From contig CANHSL010000011.1 of the NCBI GenBank assembly GCA_947463385.1, forward strand, positions 1 through 45,745: a stretch of 45,745 nucleotides of DNA. The letters run 5' to 3'. The notes under the pieces are model-generated. The model made no database searches and had not been told where the DNA came from. It saw only the letters and a program-made list of their open reading frames with translations. Positions 8,197 to 17,018 of the stretch are shown piece after piece. The stretch comes from Flavobacteriales bacterium. GTDB taxonomy: Bacteria > Bacteroidota > Bacteroidia > Flavobacteriales_D > Crocinitomicaceae. Position 1 is the first letter of the stretch. Each line of letters starts with the position of its first letter. A program made the position numbers and the translations under genes.

Positions 8197-9657
8197 TTGA
8201 AACGCTTATACCTGTTTAGTATTCGGTCGTTCATTGGCCCTTTTCTCATTACCTTGGTCATATCCATGTTCATCCTGATTATGCAATTTTTCTGGGTTTA
8301 CATTGACGACCTCATGGGAAAAGGCTTGAGTATTTGGGTTATCCTTGAACTGCTTTTTTATGTTTCGGCGAGCTTAATTCCATTAGCCCTACCCCTTGCG
8401 ATCTTACTTTCCTCTTTAATGACCTTTGGAAACATGTCGGAAAACAACGAATTGACGGCATTAAAATCGAATGGATTCTCGCTGGTTCGAATCATGCGCC
8501 CCTTAACGGTTGTTGTGTTACTCATTGCTGGATTCACGTTTTACTTCGCCAATTATGTAATCCCAGTTTCAAACTTAAAATGGCATTCGCTGATCTATGA
8601 TATACAAAACACAAAGCTTTCCTCGCTTATTGTTCCAGGCGTATATACGACCGAAATTGATGGGTATGCGATCAAGGTAAACAAGGGAAAAGATAGCAGC
8701 TTTACAAACATTACCATTCACGACCATACGGAACCGAATGTACTTAAAACGGTCAAGGCAAAATATGCAAACATCTATCGTTCAACCAGCGGGAACTATT
8801 TATTTTTCGACCTGAAAAAAGGTACCATATATGAAGAATTAGAATTAGAAAATGGGGAGATTGGTCCGAATGGCATGCCCTTGGTTGGAAAAATAAGCTC
8901 TCACCCTGACCGAATTTCCACCTTTGAGCGGGCCACGTACAAGATGAATGTGACTGGATTCAGTCTGAAACGTTCGGATGAGGAAATCTTCCAAGACAAA
9001 TATGAAATGATGAATGTGTTTCAAATTGGAAGGGCAACGGATTCTATCCAAAAGCGAAGGGCATCCTTAGACAGCACCTTTTTAGCGAGCATAAAAGGAA
9101 GTTTTGCCACCTTTCATGTGATTGACAACAAGATAAAATCTATGCCTAACATTGACCCGAGCATACAAACGCCTGCTGTTCGATATATGGCATTCTCATC
9201 CATTCCATTTGCAGAGAAAGAAGTACTCATGCAGGATGTTATTACCAAGCTGTATCAGATCAATGAGAACGTTCGAAACCAAGAAACCTTCATGGAAACC
9301 TTACGTCATGAAGAAGATCAGTTTTGGATTGAATTTCATAGAAAATTCGCCTTAACCTATGCCATTATTGTGTTGTTCTTCGTTGGTGCTCCGCTGGGTG
9401 CACTCGTAAAAAAAGGTGGATTTGGAGCGCCGGTTGTCATTGCAGCACTCATTTTCATGATCTATTTTATTATATTAAGTATCGGAGACAACCTAGCAGA
9501 CACCTACGTAATTTCTCCATGGTTAGGCATGTGGCTTTCAGGCATATTCTTCACTCCTATTGCAATATTAGTAAGCTACACGGCAAATAACGACATACCT
9601 ATAGCCAGTTTTGAAACGTGGAAATCCTGGATGAAACGAATAAGAAAGCGGGCATGA
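8197..9657 (+). CDS. LptF/LptG family lipopolysaccharide export permease
   Basis: A 486-residue YjgP/YjgQ family protein. LptF and LptG form the inner-membrane part of the Lpt machine that extracts LPS for delivery to the outer membrane. The N-terminus (MKRLYLFSIRSFIGPFLIT) is the typical interface helix running into TM1; TM2-3 follow by about residue 120. A beta-jellyroll periplasmic domain spans about 125-260, a low-similarity helical insert about 260-385, and three more TM helices end the protein (AIIVLFFVGAPLGALVKKGG is the hallmark TM4 region). The start codon is TTG at 8197, chosen because the family N-terminus begins there and no ATG fits. Its stop overlaps the next gene's ATG as ATGA, so translation is coupled to the glycosyltransferases. 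Confidence 0.92.
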   Translation: MKRLYLFSIRSFIGPFLITLVISMFILIMQFFWVYIDDLMGKGLSIWVILELLFYVSASLIPLALPLAILLSSLMTFGNMSENNELTALKSNGFSLVRIMRPLTVVVLLIAGFTFYFANYVIPVSNLKWHSLIYDIQNTKLSSLIVPGVYTTEIDGYAIKVNKGKDSSFTNITIHDHTEPNVLKTVKAKYANIYRSTSGNYLFFDLKKGTIYEELELENGEIGPNGMPLVGKISSHPDRISTFERATYKMNVTGFSLKRSDEEIFQDKYEMMNVFQIGRATDSIQKRRASLDSTFLASIKGSFATFHVIDNKIKSMPNIDPSIQTPAVRYMAFSSIPFAEKEVLMQDVITKLYQINENVRNQETFMETLRHEEDQFWIEFHRKFALTYAIIVLFFVGAPLGALVKKGGFGAPVVIAALIFMIYFIILSIGDNLADTYVISPWLGMWLSGIFFTPIAILVSYTANNDIPIASFETWKSWMKRIRKRA

Positions 9658-10805
9658 AACGCGTACTTTATATAACGCAAAAGCCCCACTCCCCTGTGGT
9701 TGATGGCGGAACACAAGCGATTGCATCGTGTTATTACCTTTTAAGTAGGTGCAAAGACCTTGAACTAACCTATGCGCCAATTTGTACACCAAAACATCCC
9801 GGTGATTTTTCGGAAGTTGATCAGGCCATCCGACTAATTCCGCTTCGAATAGAGCCAAAGGTCTCCCTGAAGGTCCTATTGGAATCCATTTCATACCCAA
9901 TGAATGTAGCGCGATATACACATTCGAATGCCGCTTCGCTCCTCCAATCGGATGACTCAAACAATGCGTTCGATGTTGTCATTTGCGATGGATTTTATGC
10001 CTTATCAATCATCCCTCGATCTTGGTTTACATCAAAGCATGTAATTTACCGTTCACACAACCTAGAGTATCTGCACTGGAAACAACGCGCAACGCTTAAA
10101 CCTTGGTATCTGCGATGGTTTTACAATCGAATAAGTCGTCAACTCTATGCACTCGAGCAAACCTTGGTGAGCGCTTCAAACGAGGTACTTAGTATTTCAC
10201 ATGAGGAAACGCAGCGATTAACTCAGTGGAATATAAACACACGAACGTGGTATCCACGAATCAATTCAAAACAAGCATTAACCGAGCATATAGTGCATGA
10301 AAAACGTATTGGATTTGTAGGGAATTTCGAATGGTTTCCAAATGTTGACGCCATGAAGTGGTTCATAAGTGCCATTTGGCCTATTGTTTTAAAGGAACAA
10401 GCGTCCGTAAGCCTAGAAATTGCTGGAAAAGGATCTGAAGTATTTAATAACCCGTCGCAACAAATCGCAGGAATTGGATTTGTAGATTCACTGGATGAAT
10501 TTTATATGCGACAATCTTTAATGATAAGTCCTTTACGTTATGGCACCGGACTCAACATGAAAATATTAGAAGCCTTGTCCTATGGAAAGTTGGTAGTAAC
10601 AACCTCTACCAGCATCCAAGGATTTGAGAATAAAACACCATTTGTTATCGCAAATTCACCGAGTGATTTCGCGAAATTCGTGATTGAACTGTTAGCCAAT
10701 GACTCAGCGCGATTAAATAAAGAAGCCGAAATCTCTGAATATGTAAGTACTGTATTCGATGATACAACGCTCTTAAATCAACTTGAACAAGGCATTCATG
10801 GATAA
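9654..10805 (+). CDS. Glycosyltransferase (GT4-like)
   Basis: A 383-residue GT-B fold glycosyltransferase. The N-terminal half starts MKRVLYITQKPHSPVVDGG, a GT4-type acceptor domain with the glycine-rich DGG loop. The C-terminal half contains IGFVGNFEWFPNVDAMKWF and the nucleotide-sugar-binding stretch SPLRYGTGLNMKILEALSYGKLVVTT, where the EALSYGK glutamate corresponds to the second E of the E-x7-E motif. ATG 9654 overlaps the stop of the permease gene (ATGA); an in-frame GTG at 9618 is less likely. The next gene, another glycosyltransferase, begins inside this one (8-nt overlap). Context with an LptF/G-type gene suggests work on a lipid-linked glycan; donor and acceptor are unknown. Confidence 0.88.
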   Translation: MKRVLYITQKPHSPVVDGGTQAIASCYYLLSRCKDLELTYAPICTPKHPGDFSEVDQAIRLIPLRIEPKVSLKVLLESISYPMNVARYTHSNAASLLQSDDSNNAFDVVICDGFYALSIIPRSWFTSKHVIYRSHNLEYLHWKQRATLKPWYLRWFYNRISRQLYALEQTLVSASNEVLSISHEETQRLTQWNINTRTWYPRINSKQALTEHIVHEKRIGFVGNFEWFPNVDAMKWFISAIWPIVLKEQASVSLEIAGKGSEVFNNPSQQIAGIGFVDSLDEFYMRQSLMISPLRYGTGLNMKILEALSYGKLVVTTSTSIQGFENKTPFVIANSPSDFAKFVIELLANDSARLNKEAEISEYVSTVFDDTTLLNQLEQGIHG

Positions 10806-11976
10806 GCGCCCAAGCCTCGTATTCATTGCCTCTCGGTTTCCATATCCGCTGGAAAAAGGGGATAAATTGCGCGCATTCAATTTATTGAAAGGATTATCCA
10901 AAACACATCAAATACATTTAATTGCTTTAAGCAACGAAGACATCAAGGAATCCTGGTATAATGAAGTGAAGCCTTTTACATCAGAAGTCACTGTATATAA
11001 GCTAAATCCTTTACTCCAATGGTTTCGCATCATTTTTTGTCTATTCACAAATCAACCGTTTCAACTGGCATATTTTACCTCATTCACAATCAAACGAAGC
11101 ATCAAAAAACAATTAGCTTCACTCTCCCCGGATCATATATTTTGTCAAATGATACGTCCTGCCGAGTATGTAAAGAATTATCACCATTGCAATAAAACCA
11201 TCGATTACATGGATACGCTATCCGTTGGTATGGAACGTAGGGCTCAAAAAGCGCCTTGGGTAACGCGTTGGATCTATAAAATGGAAGCCCAACGCTTGAA
11301 AGAATATGAACAGCGAATATTCAATTACTTTGAATTTCAAACCATGATTAGTCAGCAAGATGTGCACTACATTGCGCATCCTGACCAACGAAAAATACAG
11401 GTGATACCGAATGGCATTGATACCGATTTTTTCTACCCAATGAACCGTTCGGAGGCTACGTATGACCTCGTGTTTGTTGGTAATTTATCGTATGCTCCAA
11501 ACATCGATGCTATGCAGTGGTTTGCTGAACATGTATTAACGCACGAACCGAATTGGCGCTTACTAGTTGCAGGAGCTAACCCATCTGCCGCGTTTGTACA
11601 ATCCTTGAAAAAATATCCTAACATTTCAGTTGAAGGTTGGCAACCTGATATTCGTACAGCCTATGCTCGTGGAAGCGTATTTATTGCACCCATGCAAATC
11701 GGTACTGGCATGCAGAACAAGCTCCTTGAGGCCATGGCTATGGGAATCCCTTGCATAACGACACCTTTAGCAAGCGAAGCACTTGACGTAATTCCAGGCA
11801 AGGATTTGTTAGTGGCAAGAAACGAAGAAGAGTTTTTGAAACATATTCGCTTCTTACTTAACAATAAGGAAGAGGCTGAAGTCCTCGGAGGGCAAGGAAG
11901 AATTACGGTAACTAAAATCTATAGTTGGGAACGTGCGATTACAGCGCTAGACGACTTGCTTATTCCCCTGCGTTAA
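10798..11976 (+). CDS. Glycosyltransferase (GT4, Stp1-like sugar transferase)
   Basis: A 392-residue GT4 family protein whose N-terminus (IASRFPYPLEKGDKLRAFNL) and middle (DYMDTLSVGMERRA, FQTMISQQD) resemble the Stp1-type sugar transferases known from exopolysaccharide/exosortase loci. VIPNGIDTDFFYP marks the start of the C-terminal Rossmann domain, and PMQIGTGMQNKLLEAMAMG carries the nucleotide-sugar binding residues (second Glu in LLEAMAMG). ATG at 10798 overlaps the preceding glycosyltransferase by 8 nt. The end overlaps the convergent gene at 11960 by 17 nt. There is no exosortase here, so only the enzyme class is claimed. Both glycosyltransferases share the GTGxxxKxLEA motif, so a gene duplication is possible. 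Confidence 0.88.
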   Translation: MDKRPSLVFIASRFPYPLEKGDKLRAFNLLKGLSKTHQIHLIALSNEDIKESWYNEVKPFTSEVTVYKLNPLLQWFRIIFCLFTNQPFQLAYFTSFTIKRSIKKQLASLSPDHIFCQMIRPAEYVKNYHHCNKTIDYMDTLSVGMERRAQKAPWVTRWIYKMEAQRLKEYEQRIFNYFEFQTMISQQDVHYIAHPDQRKIQVIPNGIDTDFFYPMNRSEATYDLVFVGNLSYAPNIDAMQWFAEHVLTHEPNWRLLVAGANPSAAFVQSLKKYPNISVEGWQPDIRTAYARGSVFIAPMQIGTGMQNKLLEAMAMGIPCITTPLASEALDVIPGKDLLVARNEEEFLKHIRFLLNNKEEAEVLGGQGRITVTKIYSWERAITALDDLLIPLR

Positions 11977-12673
11977 AACGTTTGAAATGCTCGTATTTAT
12001 CCTTGATGTAAGTAATCAACTCTAATTCTGACGCTGTTTTCAAGAAATCCACATCCAAGTTCAAAAACAACAAAAAGGCATCAAAATCTGCCTCAGGGAG
12101 GTCAATAATGTCATAAGCCACATACAAGCGTAAGAGCTCTTGTACCACCTTACGTTGGTCATCTCGATATACTTGTTCCGCAATCCAACGTTTATTTTGC
12201 TCTTTTTTAGAAAACGCTTGATACAGGGCCGTAATTGGACTTTCTAAGATGTTTATTCCAGACACCATCCGAGTATCTACCATGGCTAAGGCGGCACGCT
12301 CCTCTTTAATTTGTTCCAAGGTTTTCAAGGGTTTAACAACAACTTCTGCAACCTCTTGCGGAAGCCGATCAATATAAGCCAATACTTGACATTGGCAATT
12401 AGAATCGGGAGTTACGATAAATTCATAAATCGGATATTGCTTAACCGAAAGCGCAATGCGCTCATTAGCTAAACCATATACACTGAATGAGCCGTTGGGT
12501 TGACCAAAACTCGCTTTTCCGCTGCTTCGGTTCACGACCATAATATTGTAAAAACTTTGCGGACGCAAGGAATCAATCACTCTTCCTCGAATTAACACCT
12601 TATCGCATTGAGCCTGAATCAAGGAAGGCAAGCAAAGCGTTGCGTAAAGTAATATGGCATTAAAGTTTTTCAA
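11960..12673 (-). CDS. Exported carboxypeptidase-regulatory-like domain protein
   Basis: A 237-residue secreted or periplasmic protein. The signal peptide MKNFNAILLYATLCLPSLIQAQ is followed by a CarboxypepD_reg-like beta sandwich (about 28-95: VLIRGRVIDS through NGSFSVYGLANERIALSV), the kind of module found at the N-terminus of Bacteroidota TonB-dependent receptors. Here there is no plug or barrel. Instead a helical C-terminal half follows (ALYQAFSKKEQNKRWIAEQV, then FLKTASELELITYIKDKYEH). The function is unknown. It begins 14 nt inside the end of the M50 protease gene and belongs to the ffh operon, hinting at a membrane-protein quality-control setting, though this is inference only. The 3' end overlaps the convergent glycosyltransferase. 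Confidence 0.75.
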   Translation of the reverse strand: MKNFNAILLYATLCLPSLIQAQCDKVLIRGRVIDSLRPQSFYNIMVVNRSSGKASFGQPNGSFSVYGLANERIALSVKQYPIYEFIVTPDSNCQCQVLAYIDRLPQEVAEVVVKPLKTLEQIKEERAALAMVDTRMVSGINILESPITALYQAFSKKEQNKRWIAEQVYRDDQRKVVQELLRLYVAYDIIDLPEADFDAFLLFLNLDVDFLKTASELELITYIKDKYEHFKRFNAGE

Positions 12674-13598
12674 AATACCAATTAAAATTTAAGGTCAACA
12701 TCAAATAAATGGGTATAGCAAACAATAAAATCCATGCGATAAACAAGGAGATTTTACCGACCCAACTTAAATCTTTATGAATTGGTGCAATTAATAGTTC
12801 ACTCACGTGGGAAGCTAAAATAGTATTCCCTTCTTCCATAGAAAACTCATCCAATTCAGCCAGTATCGGTTTGTCTTTTATTAAAACTTGTTTAATCATG
12901 TGATAATCTCGGTTGGACAGCTCCTCATAGGTAGAAATATAATTCACGTGTAGTTCATTTAGCTCTTTCCGAAGTTGGTAATTCTTTTGCATGGCTCTAA
13001 CCCTTATGCCCATTAAAAAACCAAATCCGGCAACGAGCCAATCCTTCATCAAGAATCCGACCACAATTAGCGTCAAGGAAGATATTAACGCAAAGACCAT
13101 CAAATACAAATCGCGCTGACGGATAACGAGTAGTTTTAAAATCTGTCCCCCATCCAAGGGATCGATTGGTAATAAATTGATGGCATTAACAAAAATGAAA
13201 ATAAACGACAGTAACAAGAGCCAATCCACCTGATAAACACCACTCAGGTAAAGACCAATAGAACCCAATATGATTCCAGGAAAGGGACCAAAAATAACAA
13301 CCAATAAACTTTCTTTTTGGGAATAACGTTCTTTGCTTCCTTGAACAAAAGCACCCATTAAGGGAATAAAAAGCATGCGCACATTGTCATAATTAAAGCG
13401 CTTCATCATACTAAAATGACCGAACTCATGCACGAGTAAAACAAAGACTAAAAAAAAGACAAAATCAGCACGGTCACTGTACAGACTTAAAAAAACTGCA
13501 ATAAATAGTACAATGGTAAATACAGTGAGTCCCCAATTACTTCGAACAACCTGTTTTTGAAGCTGCGGTTTTTCAGGGTATAATTCAAATTCAGCCAT
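12660..13598 (-). CDS. Site-2 type membrane metalloprotease (M50 family)
   Basis: A 312-residue polytopic membrane protein with the zinc-binding motif HEFGHF near residues 57-62 (LLVHEFGHFSMMKRF) and the second M50 motif NLLPIDPLDGGQILKLL around 140-156, where Asp completes the zinc site. About six TM helices are visible. There is no PDZ domain and no CBS domain, so it is a minimal S2P-like enzyme; these cleave membrane-embedded substrates in regulated proteolysis. It starts 3 nt after ffh and overlaps the next gene by 14 nt, so translation is probably coupled. No anti-sigma factor is in view; the substrate is unknown. Confidence 0.88.
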   Translation of the reverse strand: MAEFELYPEKPQLQKQVVRSNWGLTVFTIVLFIAVFLSLYSDRADFVFFLVFVLLVHEFGHFSMMKRFNYDNVRMLFIPLMGAFVQGSKERYSQKESLLVVIFGPFPGIILGSIGLYLSGVYQVDWLLLLSFIFIFVNAINLLPIDPLDGGQILKLLVIRQRDLYLMVFALISSLTLIVVGFLMKDWLVAGFGFLMGIRVRAMQKNYQLRKELNELHVNYISTYEELSNRDYHMIKQVLIKDKPILAELDEFSMEEGNTILASHVSELLIAPIHKDLSWVGKISLFIAWILLFAIPIYLMLTLNFNWYFEKL

Positions 13599-13601
13599 TA
13601 A

Positions 13602-14933
13602 TTAGCGAAGGTTTTTCATTTGTCCCATCATACTCGCCATATTTCTTGGATTGCTCATCATTTTCATCATCTTACGCATGTCTTCAAACTGCTTAATGAG
13701 CTTATTTACATCTTGTATGGTGGTACCACTTCCACTGGCTATCCTTGCCTTTCTGGAAGGATTTAAAATGGCCGGCGTGGAACGCTCTTTCGGTGTCATG
13801 GATCGGATAATTGCCTCAACCCCTTTGAATGCATCTTCAGGAACATCAACTTCTTTCATAGCCTTTGACATGCCTGGTATCATTCCCATGAGGTCTTTAA
13901 CATTTCCCATCTTTTTAATTTGCTCCAATTGTCCTAAGAAATCATTAAAATCAAATTGATCTTTCATGATTTTCTTTTGCAACCTTCGCGCCTCCTCCTC
14001 ATTAAACTGTTCTTGCGCCCGTTCAACTAAGGAAACAACATCTCCCATCCCAAGAATACGATCTGCCATTCTAGACGGATAGAAAACATCCAAGGCATCC
14101 ATTTTCTCGCCTGTACCAACAAATTTGATGGGCTTATTCACAATGGACTTGATCGACAAGGCTGCACCGCCTCGCGTATCACCATCCAATTTAGTCAATA
14201 CAACCCCATCAAAATCGATTCGTTCGTTAAATGCTTTCGCGGTATTCACGGCATCTTGTCCGGTCATGGAATCCACCACAAACAAGGTTTCTGAAGGCTG
14301 AATCGCTGCTTTTACTTGCGCAATTTCATCCATCATCGCTTCATCAACGGCCAATCGTCCCGCGGTATCCACGATAACTACATTAAAGCCTTTTGAGCGT
14401 GCATGAATTATTGCTTTGGTGGCTATATTCACCGGACTTTTTTCATCCCGGTCAGAAAATACTTCAATGCCTAATTGCTCGCCGAGTACATGCAATTGGT
14501 CAATCGCTGCCGGACGATAGACGTCACACGCGACAAGCAGGACATTTTTACCTTTTTTTGATTTCAGGTAGCTTCCAAGCTTTCCAGTGAATGTTGTTTT
14601 ACCCGAACCTTGAAGTCCCGACATTAAAATGATAGCAGGGTTTCCTTTGAGGTTTATTTCTGCCTCGTTTCCGCCCATTAATTCTACCAATTCCTCATGA
14701 CAAATCTTAATCATGAGTTGTCCCGGAGAAACGGCGGTTAAGACATCCCTTCCAAGTGCTTTCTCTTTTACGGTATTGGTGAACTGTTTCGCGGTATTAA
14801 AGCTTACATCGGCATCCAGTAAGGCACGACGAACCTCTTTCAAGGTTTCAGCGACATTGATTTCTGTAATTTGACCTTGACCTTTCAGGACTTTGAACGC
14901 ACGTTCAAATTTTTCCGTTAAATTTTCAAACAT
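13602..14933 (-). CDS. ffh: Signal recognition particle protein Ffh (SRP54)
   Basis: The SRP GTPase (443 aa, usual length) binds 4.5S RNA and signal sequences and delivers ribosomes to FtsY. Domain order is: N domain 1-85; G domain with P-loop SGLQGSGKTTFTGK (about 105-118), DTAGRLAVDE and TKLDGDTRGGAALS; then the methionine-rich M domain (IKKMGNVKDLMGMIPGMSKAM, and a tail ending FEDMRKMMKMMSNPRNMAS). It heads an operon with the M50 protease and the carboxypeptidase-regulatory-like gene. A perfect -7 element (14962-14955, minus strand) lies 21 nt before the start, in the short gap after the amino-acid permease. The 4.5S RNA gene is not seen. Confidence 0.98.
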   Translation of the reverse strand: MFENLTEKFERAFKVLKGQGQITEINVAETLKEVRRALLDADVSFNTAKQFTNTVKEKALGRDVLTAVSPGQLMIKICHEELVELMGGNEAEINLKGNPAIILMSGLQGSGKTTFTGKLGSYLKSKKGKNVLLVACDVYRPAAIDQLHVLGEQLGIEVFSDRDEKSPVNIATKAIIHARSKGFNVVIVDTAGRLAVDEAMMDEIAQVKAAIQPSETLFVVDSMTGQDAVNTAKAFNERIDFDGVVLTKLDGDTRGGAALSIKSIVNKPIKFVGTGEKMDALDVFYPSRMADRILGMGDVVSLVERAQEQFNEEEARRLQKKIMKDQFDFNDFLGQLEQIKKMGNVKDLMGMIPGMSKAMKEVDVPEDAFKGVEAIIRSMTPKERSTPAILNPSRKARIASGSGTTIQDVNKLIKQFEDMRKMMKMMSNPRNMASMMGQMKNLR

Positions 14934-14954
14934 AATCTTAAGCTATTGAAGCCA

Positions 14955-14962
14955 CAAAAATA
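14955..14962 (-). promoter_or_regulatory. -7 element TATTTTTG for ffh
   Basis: The minus strand reads TATTTTTG, a perfect TAnnTTTG match, ending 21 nt upstream of the ffh ATG and located in the 54-bp gap after the amino-acid permease gene. Confidence 0.55.
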
Positions 14963-14987
14963 AGGAAATGTAAGCAAAAACAGAAGA

Positions 14988-16943
14988 TTAATCTTCGATA
15001 AGCGCCGGTTTAGCCAATTTAGAATGCGTCCTTCCGTACCCGAAATAAATAAATAAACCCAAAGCCAACCAAATCGAGAAATACAACCAATTTTCAGCCT
15101 TGATTTCACTCATCATGTACAAACAACTTAAGAGACCGAGTAAGGGAATCATGGAAAGGTTTTTTAACACGGTCATTACGGTTATGAAGATGGTGAAAAG
15201 GATAAAAATCCATGTTGGGATCTTATGGGCAAAATGCTTAAAGCCATACTGATAGAAATGCGACTTAGGTAAATTTAAAAACTTCAAATCCTCAACTAAG
15301 GCCACTTTACCATGCAGCTCATAATATTTATCAATGTTTCTTTTTGAAAATGAAAACGCTTGATTTTTATCATGAATGAGGTGGTTTTTTAAGGCCATGA
15401 TTTGATTCGGATTCAATCCTTCAATCATTTCAGCCTTGGTTTTCAATTGTTCTTTGTTGCTTACAAAATCCAAGGTTTGTTGTTTAAACGCCGTAAATAA
15501 TAGGACAATGGTTCCAATTAGCAATACAGGCATGATGTATTTCCCATTCAAATAGGGTGTTCTGAATTTACCACGAGGTATATCCGTTCTATTCTGCAGC
15601 ATGAGCACACCGCCACAGACCAGCACAAAGGCAAACAAGGTACCAATGCTACAAAGATCTGTCACCATGGTTAAATTCATGAAAAGCGCGGGCACCGCAA
15701 CTACAAAACCAACTACGATGGTTGCAAAAGATGGGGTCTTGTATTTTGGGTGAACCTTTGCAAAACGACTTGGCAGCAAGCCATCACGGCTCATGCTCAT
15801 CCAAATTCGTGGTTGTCCCATTTGAAATACCAAGAGCACTGAGGCCATAGCTACAACAGCACTTACTGAAATAATTCCACTGAGATAAGACAGGTTTATC
15901 TCATTAAAAACAAAGGATAGTGGTTCACCAACCCGTAAGGTTTTGTAGGACACAACGCCTGTTAAGACTAAGGCAATCGCAATGTACAAGATGGTACAAA
16001 TGATTATCGCCCACATCATCCCACGGGGTAAATCGCGTTGTGGGTCTTCGCATTCTTCAGCGGTTGTAGAGATGGCATCAAACCCAATGTAGGCAAAGAA
16101 AACCGCAGACACCCCTTTCAATACGCCCCCAATACCCTTTGGGGCAAACGGATTCCAATTAGATACATCGATATAGAAAACCCCTACTCCAATCACCAAT
16201 AAAATAACAGCTAATTTGACAATTACCATGGCATTGGAAGCGTTTCTACTCTCTTTAATTCCTCGATAAACCAAGGCCGTAATTAAAATGATAATAAACA
16301 ACGCAGGCAAGTCTAATATTACATGAAATCCTAAAAACGTGGGACTTTGCTCGTACGCGCTATATGCAGTCTGAATTGCTTCAGGTATATCTTTCAATGA
16401 TTTTCCCGACTCTAATAAAATCATCGCTTGCTGGTGCCCTTTAAATGCGGAGAAATAATCCATTTGAGACCACAAGGGAATATGAATCCCATCGATCCCC
16501 ATAGCCGCAATTTTTATATTACTGAGCATGTCGGTGAAATAATCCGACCATGAAATAGCTACCGTAATGTTACCAATCGCGTATTCCATAATCAAAGCCC
16601 ACCCAATGATCCAGGCGATAATTTCACCAAAAGCCACATAGGAATAGGTGTATGCACTTCCTGAAACAGGCACAATGGATGCAAATTCAGCATAGGCAAA
16701 AGCGGCAAATCCACAAGCAATCGCTGTGAATAAAAACAAGAAAATTACGGCAGGTCCGGCCTGATAACTTGCTTCACCAATGGTACTAAAAATTCCCGCA
16801 CCGATAATGGCTGCTATACCAAATGCGGTTAAATCCCTTACTTTGAGATGTTTTCCAAGCGAACTATGTCCATCCGCTAATTGATTTGCTTCAAGTTGTT
16901 TTAAAATATCTGGTATTTGTTTTCTTCGAAATAAGGTTCGCAT
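14988..16943 (-). CDS. APC-family amino acid permease (CAT-like)
   Basis: A 651-residue amino-acid/polyamine/organocation transporter. The N-terminus carries LKVRDLTAFGIAAIIGAGIFSTIG (about residues 32-55), the signature TM1 unwound region GxG, followed by ASIVPVSGSAYTYSYVAFGE in TM3. YIGFDAISTTAEECEDPQRDLPRG (about 288-311) is the conserved TM8 stretch of the cationic amino-acid transporter group. It is longer than typical 450-500 aa members because of two soluble insertions, about 145-215 and about 500-590, the latter between late TM helices. The substrate is an amino acid; which one is not known. It is divergent from uvrA with 75 bp between starts. Confidence 0.88.
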   Translation of the reverse strand: MRTLFRRKQIPDILKQLEANQLADGHSSLGKHLKVRDLTAFGIAAIIGAGIFSTIGEASYQAGPAVIFLFLFTAIACGFAAFAYAEFASIVPVSGSAYTYSYVAFGEIIAWIIGWALIMEYAIGNITVAISWSDYFTDMLSNIKIAAMGIDGIHIPLWSQMDYFSAFKGHQQAMILLESGKSLKDIPEAIQTAYSAYEQSPTFLGFHVILDLPALFIIILITALVYRGIKESRNASNAMVIVKLAVILLVIGVGVFYIDVSNWNPFAPKGIGGVLKGVSAVFFAYIGFDAISTTAEECEDPQRDLPRGMMWAIIICTILYIAIALVLTGVVSYKTLRVGEPLSFVFNEINLSYLSGIISVSAVVAMASVLLVFQMGQPRIWMSMSRDGLLPSRFAKVHPKYKTPSFATIVVGFVVAVPALFMNLTMVTDLCSIGTLFAFVLVCGGVLMLQNRTDIPRGKFRTPYLNGKYIMPVLLIGTIVLLFTAFKQQTLDFVSNKEQLKTKAEMIEGLNPNQIMALKNHLIHDKNQAFSFSKRNIDKYYELHGKVALVEDLKFLNLPKSHFYQYGFKHFAHKIPTWIFILFTIFITVMTVLKNLSMIPLLGLLSCLYMMSEIKAENWLYFSIWLALGLFIYFGYGRTHSKLAKPALIED

Positions 16944-17006
16944 AATCTAAATTGAACCTCTAAAATAGAAATATTTTTAGGATGAACCCTTTTTACCTAC
17001 AAGTGT

Positions 17007-17014
17007 TACCTTTG
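17007..17014 (+). promoter_or_regulatory. -7 element TACCTTTG, 4 nt before the uvrA GTG start
   Basis: The plus strand reads TACCTTTG, TATC, GTG (start at 17019). The distance is the same 4 nt as for smpB and recR, so transcription should begin on or next to the start codon. Confidence 0.6.
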
Positions 17015-17018
17015 TATC

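Noticed and set aside
9618-9653. Upstream GTG start for the first glycosyltransferase
   Set aside because: The residues MEILDETNKKAG are not family-like; ATG 9654 forms an ATGA overlap and starts the conserved strand.
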